Assembly: GCF_014212125.1 (NCBI RefSeq)
Contig: NZ_JACJVP010000011.1
Location: 62,001 to 126,000, forward strand
From: Cohnella nanjingensis
GTDB lineage: Bacteria; Bacillota; Bacilli; Paenibacillales; Paenibacillaceae
Length of the DNA: 64,000 nt
Direction of reading: 5' to 3'
A program made the translations under genes and the position numbers. Position 1 is the first letter of the stretch, and each line of letters begins with the position of its first letter. The notes below the pieces were generated by a model. The model ran no database searches, was not told the origin of the DNA, and saw only the letters and a list, made by a program, of their open reading frames with translations. Below, piece after piece: positions 61,302 to 64,000 of this stretch.

Positions 61302-61323
61302 AAAAAAGCCGCGCACAGCGCGG
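61302..61323 (-). terminator. Orphan terminator-like hairpin
   Basis: CCGCGC / GCGCGG with 3-nt loop; on the minus strand it is followed by six T. No minus-strand gene precedes it, so it may be a scar of a lost gene or insulate the padR promoter. Confidence 0.5.
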
Positions 61324-61360
61324 AAAAAGAACATATTTTCATCCGAGCCATGAGCTCGAA

Positions 61361-62100
61361 ATGAAACTTCCCGACGCTTCATTGACTTGGATTATCAACC
61401 TCAAGGAGGATCGGTTTCGATTGTTCGAGGGCCGCCGGACGGATCGCCGGATCCTCCTGCCCGGCAGCATCATCGCGGGTCCGAAGTCCTCCTGCTACTA
61501 CCTGGACACGGTATGCCAAGAATGCTGCATGGGCATTCGATTCAAACCGGGAGGAGCGCTTCCGTTTCTCGGTCCTTTGGTAGGAGAATTAAAGGATATC
61601 GACCTGCCTCTCGAGGAAGGGCTGGGCCGACATTCGCGCGTGAACGAGCTGCGGGAAAGGCTGCAGGAGACTTCCGGGGCGGAACAGCGGTTCAACGGAT
61701 CGAGCAGTACTTGCTGCGCTGCCTGACGAAGAAAAGGATGGTTCCGAGAGGACATCCGGCCATCGCTTATGCGCTGCGAATGTTCGAGCATTCTCCCGCG
61801 AACGCGCCTTTCATTGCCGAAATCGCAGACATGGCGAATCTGAGCACGGAACGATTGATCCGCGTCTTCAAGGAAGAGGTAGGACTGACGCCCAAAAAAT
61901 ACGGAAGCATCGCGCGATTCCAGCTATCCCTTCGCATGATCAGAGAAAGTCGGGAAATTCCGAATATCGACATGGCGCTATCCGGCGGCTATTACGATCA
62001 ATCCCATTTGTACCGGGAGTTCCGCAAGTATGCCAATAGGACCCCGGCCGAACTGTTTCGCAGGGAGGATCGGATCGAGAACCATGTTCCCCTGTCGTGA
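61361..62100 (+). pseudogene. Truncated and frameshifted AraC-family regulator
   Basis: The N-terminal half (from about LPDASLTWIINL) reads to about 61690, where a one-base shift leads to a stop at 61726. The C-terminal half continues in another frame (IEQYLLRCLTKKRM, then HTH elements FIAEIADMANLSTERLIRVFK and ALSGGYYDQSHLYREFRK) to 62100. The first 40-50 residues expected of this AraC subfamily are missing. No ribosome site. It is a decayed regulator. Confidence 0.78.
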
Positions 62101-62130
62101 CAATCCCTCCTTTCGACGAACGCCATGCAA

Positions 62131-62169
62131 GAGGCTCCAGCCACCGGCCGGAGCCTCTTTACCTTTTTT
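62131..62169 (+). terminator. Terminator after the AraC remnant
   Basis: GAGGCTCC / GGAGCCTC with inner GCC/GGC pairs, followed by TTTACCTTTTTT. Confidence 0.7.
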
Positions 62170-62398
62170 CGGGACGGCCGAAAACCGCGCCATTATAGGC
62201 TTCGCGGGCGTCATTTCCGTTTTGCGAACCGTCTTCCGGATCGAGAACCGCCCTCTTTTTACCGCCGATTTACCGCCATTCTGAGGCTTCGGACCCGAGT
62301 TCCGATATGAGAACTATACAGACCGAACCCGGCGAACCTAATGTAGGACGTAGACAGACAACACTTCATCGTTCGGCAGGAGAGGAGCAGAAATTCAA
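62170..62398. other. Gap before the fourth importer
   Basis: No coding frame, hairpin or good promoter pair could be supported in this stretch. Confidence 0.35.
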
Positions 62399-63310
62399 GT
62401 GACGATGGTCAGAGAGATCGTAAAAAACAAATATTTGTACTTGCTGGCATTGCCCGGTCTATTGTTCCTGATCGTGTTCGCCTACGTGCCCATGGCAGGC
62501 CACCTGATCGCCTTCAAGAAGTACCGGCTCGCCGACGGCATCTGGGGCAGCCAGTGGGTCGGGTTCGCGAACTTCAAATTTTTCTTTATGAGCAGCGACT
62601 GGTACAAGGTCACCTTCAACACCATTTTCCTGAACGGCCTGTTCATCGTCTGCGGCCTCGGGATCGCGTTGGCGCTGGCCATCTTCCTGAACGAGATCAC
62701 GCAACTGGTCTTTAAGAAGATCGCCCAGTCCTTCATCTTCATGCCTTACTTCATCTCGTGGCTCGTCGTCAGCATGATGGTGTTCGCCTTCCTGAACACG
62801 ACGGACGGCATCCTGAACCGGACGCTGGCGGCCAACGGCCTGGATACGCAGAACTGGTACCTGATGCCCGGCGTCTGGCCCGCGATCCTGACGATCATCT
62901 ACGTCTGGAAGTTCGCCGGCTACTACTCCATCATCTTCCTCGCCGCCATCACGGGCATCTCCGGCGAATATTACGAGAGCGCGCGGATCGACGGAGCGAC
63001 CCGGTTCCAGCAGATCATCCATATTACGATTCCCTTGATCCGCAACGTGCTCATCGTCTTGGCGCTGCTTGGGGTGGGACGGATCTTCTACGGCGACTTC
63101 GGCATGATCTACGGCATCGTCGGCGATACCGCGCCGCTCTATCCGACGACCGACGTCATCGATACGTACTCGTACCGGGCGCTTCGCCAGCTGGGCGACT
63201 TCAGCAAGTCTTCCGCCGTCATCCTCTATCAGTCCGTGATGGGGCTGGTGACGATCGTGATCTTCAACGCCATCGCCAAGAAAATCGACAAAGATTCCAG
63301 CTTGTTCTAA
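62399..63310 (+). CDS. Sugar ABC transporter permease, LplB-like (fourth importer)
   Basis: 303 residues from GTG 62399; an ATG two codons later (62405) is possible. The ribosome site AGGAGAGGAG is rather far upstream. Six membrane spans; IAFKKYRLADGIWGSQW and EAA loop YESARIDGATRFQQIIHITIP. It pairs with the gene that follows. Confidence 0.9.
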   Translation: MTMVREIVKNKYLYLLALPGLLFLIVFAYVPMAGHLIAFKKYRLADGIWGSQWVGFANFKFFFMSSDWYKVTFNTIFLNGLFIVCGLGIALALAIFLNEITQLVFKKIAQSFIFMPYFISWLVVSMMVFAFLNTTDGILNRTLAANGLDTQNWYLMPGVWPAILTIIYVWKFAGYYSIIFLAAITGISGEYYESARIDGATRFQQIIHITIPLIRNVLIVLALLGVGRIFYGDFGMIYGIVGDTAPLYPTTDVIDTYSYRALRQLGDFSKSSAVILYQSVMGLVTIVIFNAIAKKIDKDSSLF

Positions 63311-63332
63311 ACGATAACAGGTAGGTGCATAC

Positions 63333-64000
63333 ATGGAACGTTCACTGCAACAGGCTCGATCCGTCCGGACGAAGGCGGTCAAGGTCAAAACGGACCGCTC
63401 GCTCTCCGAAAAAACGTTCGTCCTCTTCATCTACGCCTTTACCGGCTTGTTCGCCTTAATCTGCGTCCTTCCGTTCTGGCTCGTGCTCATCAATTCGTTC
63501 GCGGCCGAGTCCAGCATCAAGCAGCACGGCTATCAGCTCATCCCGAAGGCTTTCTCTCTGAATGCCTACCAGTATCTCGCGCACGGCAAACAGATCGCCA
63601 GCAGCTATCTCGTCTCCACGACCGTCACCGTCGCCGGCACCGTGCTGGCCGTGCTCATCACGGCGATGTACGCGTACGTACTGGCCCATCCCAAGGTGAA
63701 GTACCGGAACGTCATGTCGTTCCTCACCTACTTCACGATGATCTTCGGCGCGGGGCTGGTCGGCTTCTATATCTTGATCGCGAACTGGCTGCATCTGAAG
63801 GACTCGCTCGGCGCGCTTATTCTGCCGTACCTGCTGAACCCGTTCTTCGCTTTCATCATGGTCTCGTTCTTCCGTACGCTGCCTTACGAGATCAACGAAG
63901 CCGCGACGGTAGACGGCGCTAACGACCTGTCGATCTTCTTCCGCATCATCATCCCGATCTCGAAGCCGGTCATCGCGACGGTAGGCTTGTTCTACGCGCT
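63333..64000 (+). CDS. Sugar ABC transporter permease, YtcP-like (partial at window end)
   Basis: 222 residues visible; the gene runs off the right edge. Membrane segments and EAA loop YEINEAATVDGANDLSIFF followed by IPISKPVIATVGLFYA identify the second permease. A binding lipoprotein is expected next. As with the other importers, no ATPase is seen. Confidence 0.9.
   Translation, partial: MERSLQQARSVRTKAVKVKTDRSLSEKTFVLFIYAFTGLFALICVLPFWLVLINSFAAESSIKQHGYQLIPKAFSLNAYQYLAHGKQIASSYLVSTTVTVAGTVLAVLITAMYAYVLAHPKVKYRNVMSFLTYFTMIFGAGLVGFYILIANWLHLKDSLGALILPYLLNPFFAFIMVSFFRTLPYEINEAATVDGANDLSIFFRIIIPISKPVIATVGLFYA

Overview
The window is about 60% GC. It carries a C-terminal S-layer-homology protein, several two-component pairs of the YesM/YesN type, membrane-anchored AraC-family regulators, many AraC regulators, and sugar importers of the LplB/YtcP type that have no ATPase of their own. 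It also has sigma-A-like promoters and strong GGAGG ribosome binding sites. This fits a saprophytic Paenibacillaceae member (Paenibacillus/Cohnella-like) specialised in plant polysaccharides and unusual sugars. No tRNA, rRNA, CRISPR array, integrase or transposase was seen.

Layout. 0-1.7 kb: end of an S-layer protein and a HupE-like membrane protein. 1.7-19.9 kb: an AraC gene facing a membrane-bound AraC regulator, then a long catabolic cluster: sugar ABC importer (two permeases plus binding lipoprotein), cytoplasmic GH43 glycosidase, ThuA-like protein, zinc dehydrogenase, a ketose 3-epimerase-type TIM barrel, an alpha/beta hydrolase, two more TIM barrels, an AraC gene, a Gfo/Idh dehydrogenase and two further TIM barrels. 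20.0-22.8 kb (minus strand): desaturase-like di-iron oxygenase, Rieske ferredoxin and FAD ferredoxin reductase, a three-part electron chain organised like rhizopine MocD-MocE-MocF. 23.1-29.7 kb: two-component system and a second importer. 29.8-33.3 kb: AraC genes, a PhyH-type dioxygenase, and a small lower-GC island with a CopZ-like cysteine-rich protein behind tandem repeats. 33.5-40.4 kb: third importer (UgpBAE-like) with a phosphoesterase, a Gfo/Idh protein and a GNAT protein.

40.4-44.7 kb (minus strand): a magnesium M-box riboswitch leader with two successive terminators and a possible leader peptide, controlling an ABC system (fused double permease plus ATPase) of unknown substrate; then a YtaF/MntP-like membrane protein. 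44.8-52.7 kb: Xre-DUF1232 regulator, OmpR-type two-component system, lipoprotein, two FtsW/RodA-family genes, an LCP-family gene with an apparent frameshift, and an UppP-like gene. 52.9-57.1 kb: D-lyxose isomerase-like gene, a large AraC regulator, and a purine-class riboswitch whose terminator overlaps the aptamer, so it should act as an ON switch for an EamA exporter. 57.1-62.2 kb is a decaying stretch: a reductase with an internal stop, a GH11 xylanase fused to a sulfatase-modifying-factor domain with three frameshifts, and a truncated, frameshifted AraC gene, around an intact PadR-DUF998 pair. 62.4-64 kb: the start of a fourth importer.

The genes read as modules that sense, import and break down oligosaccharides. 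Regulation combines AraC proteins, candidate CcpA (cre) sites and hairpins placed after binding-protein genes. The two most informative regulatory elements are the M-box leader (43.5-43.97 kb) and the purine-type ON switch (55.88-56.06 kb).
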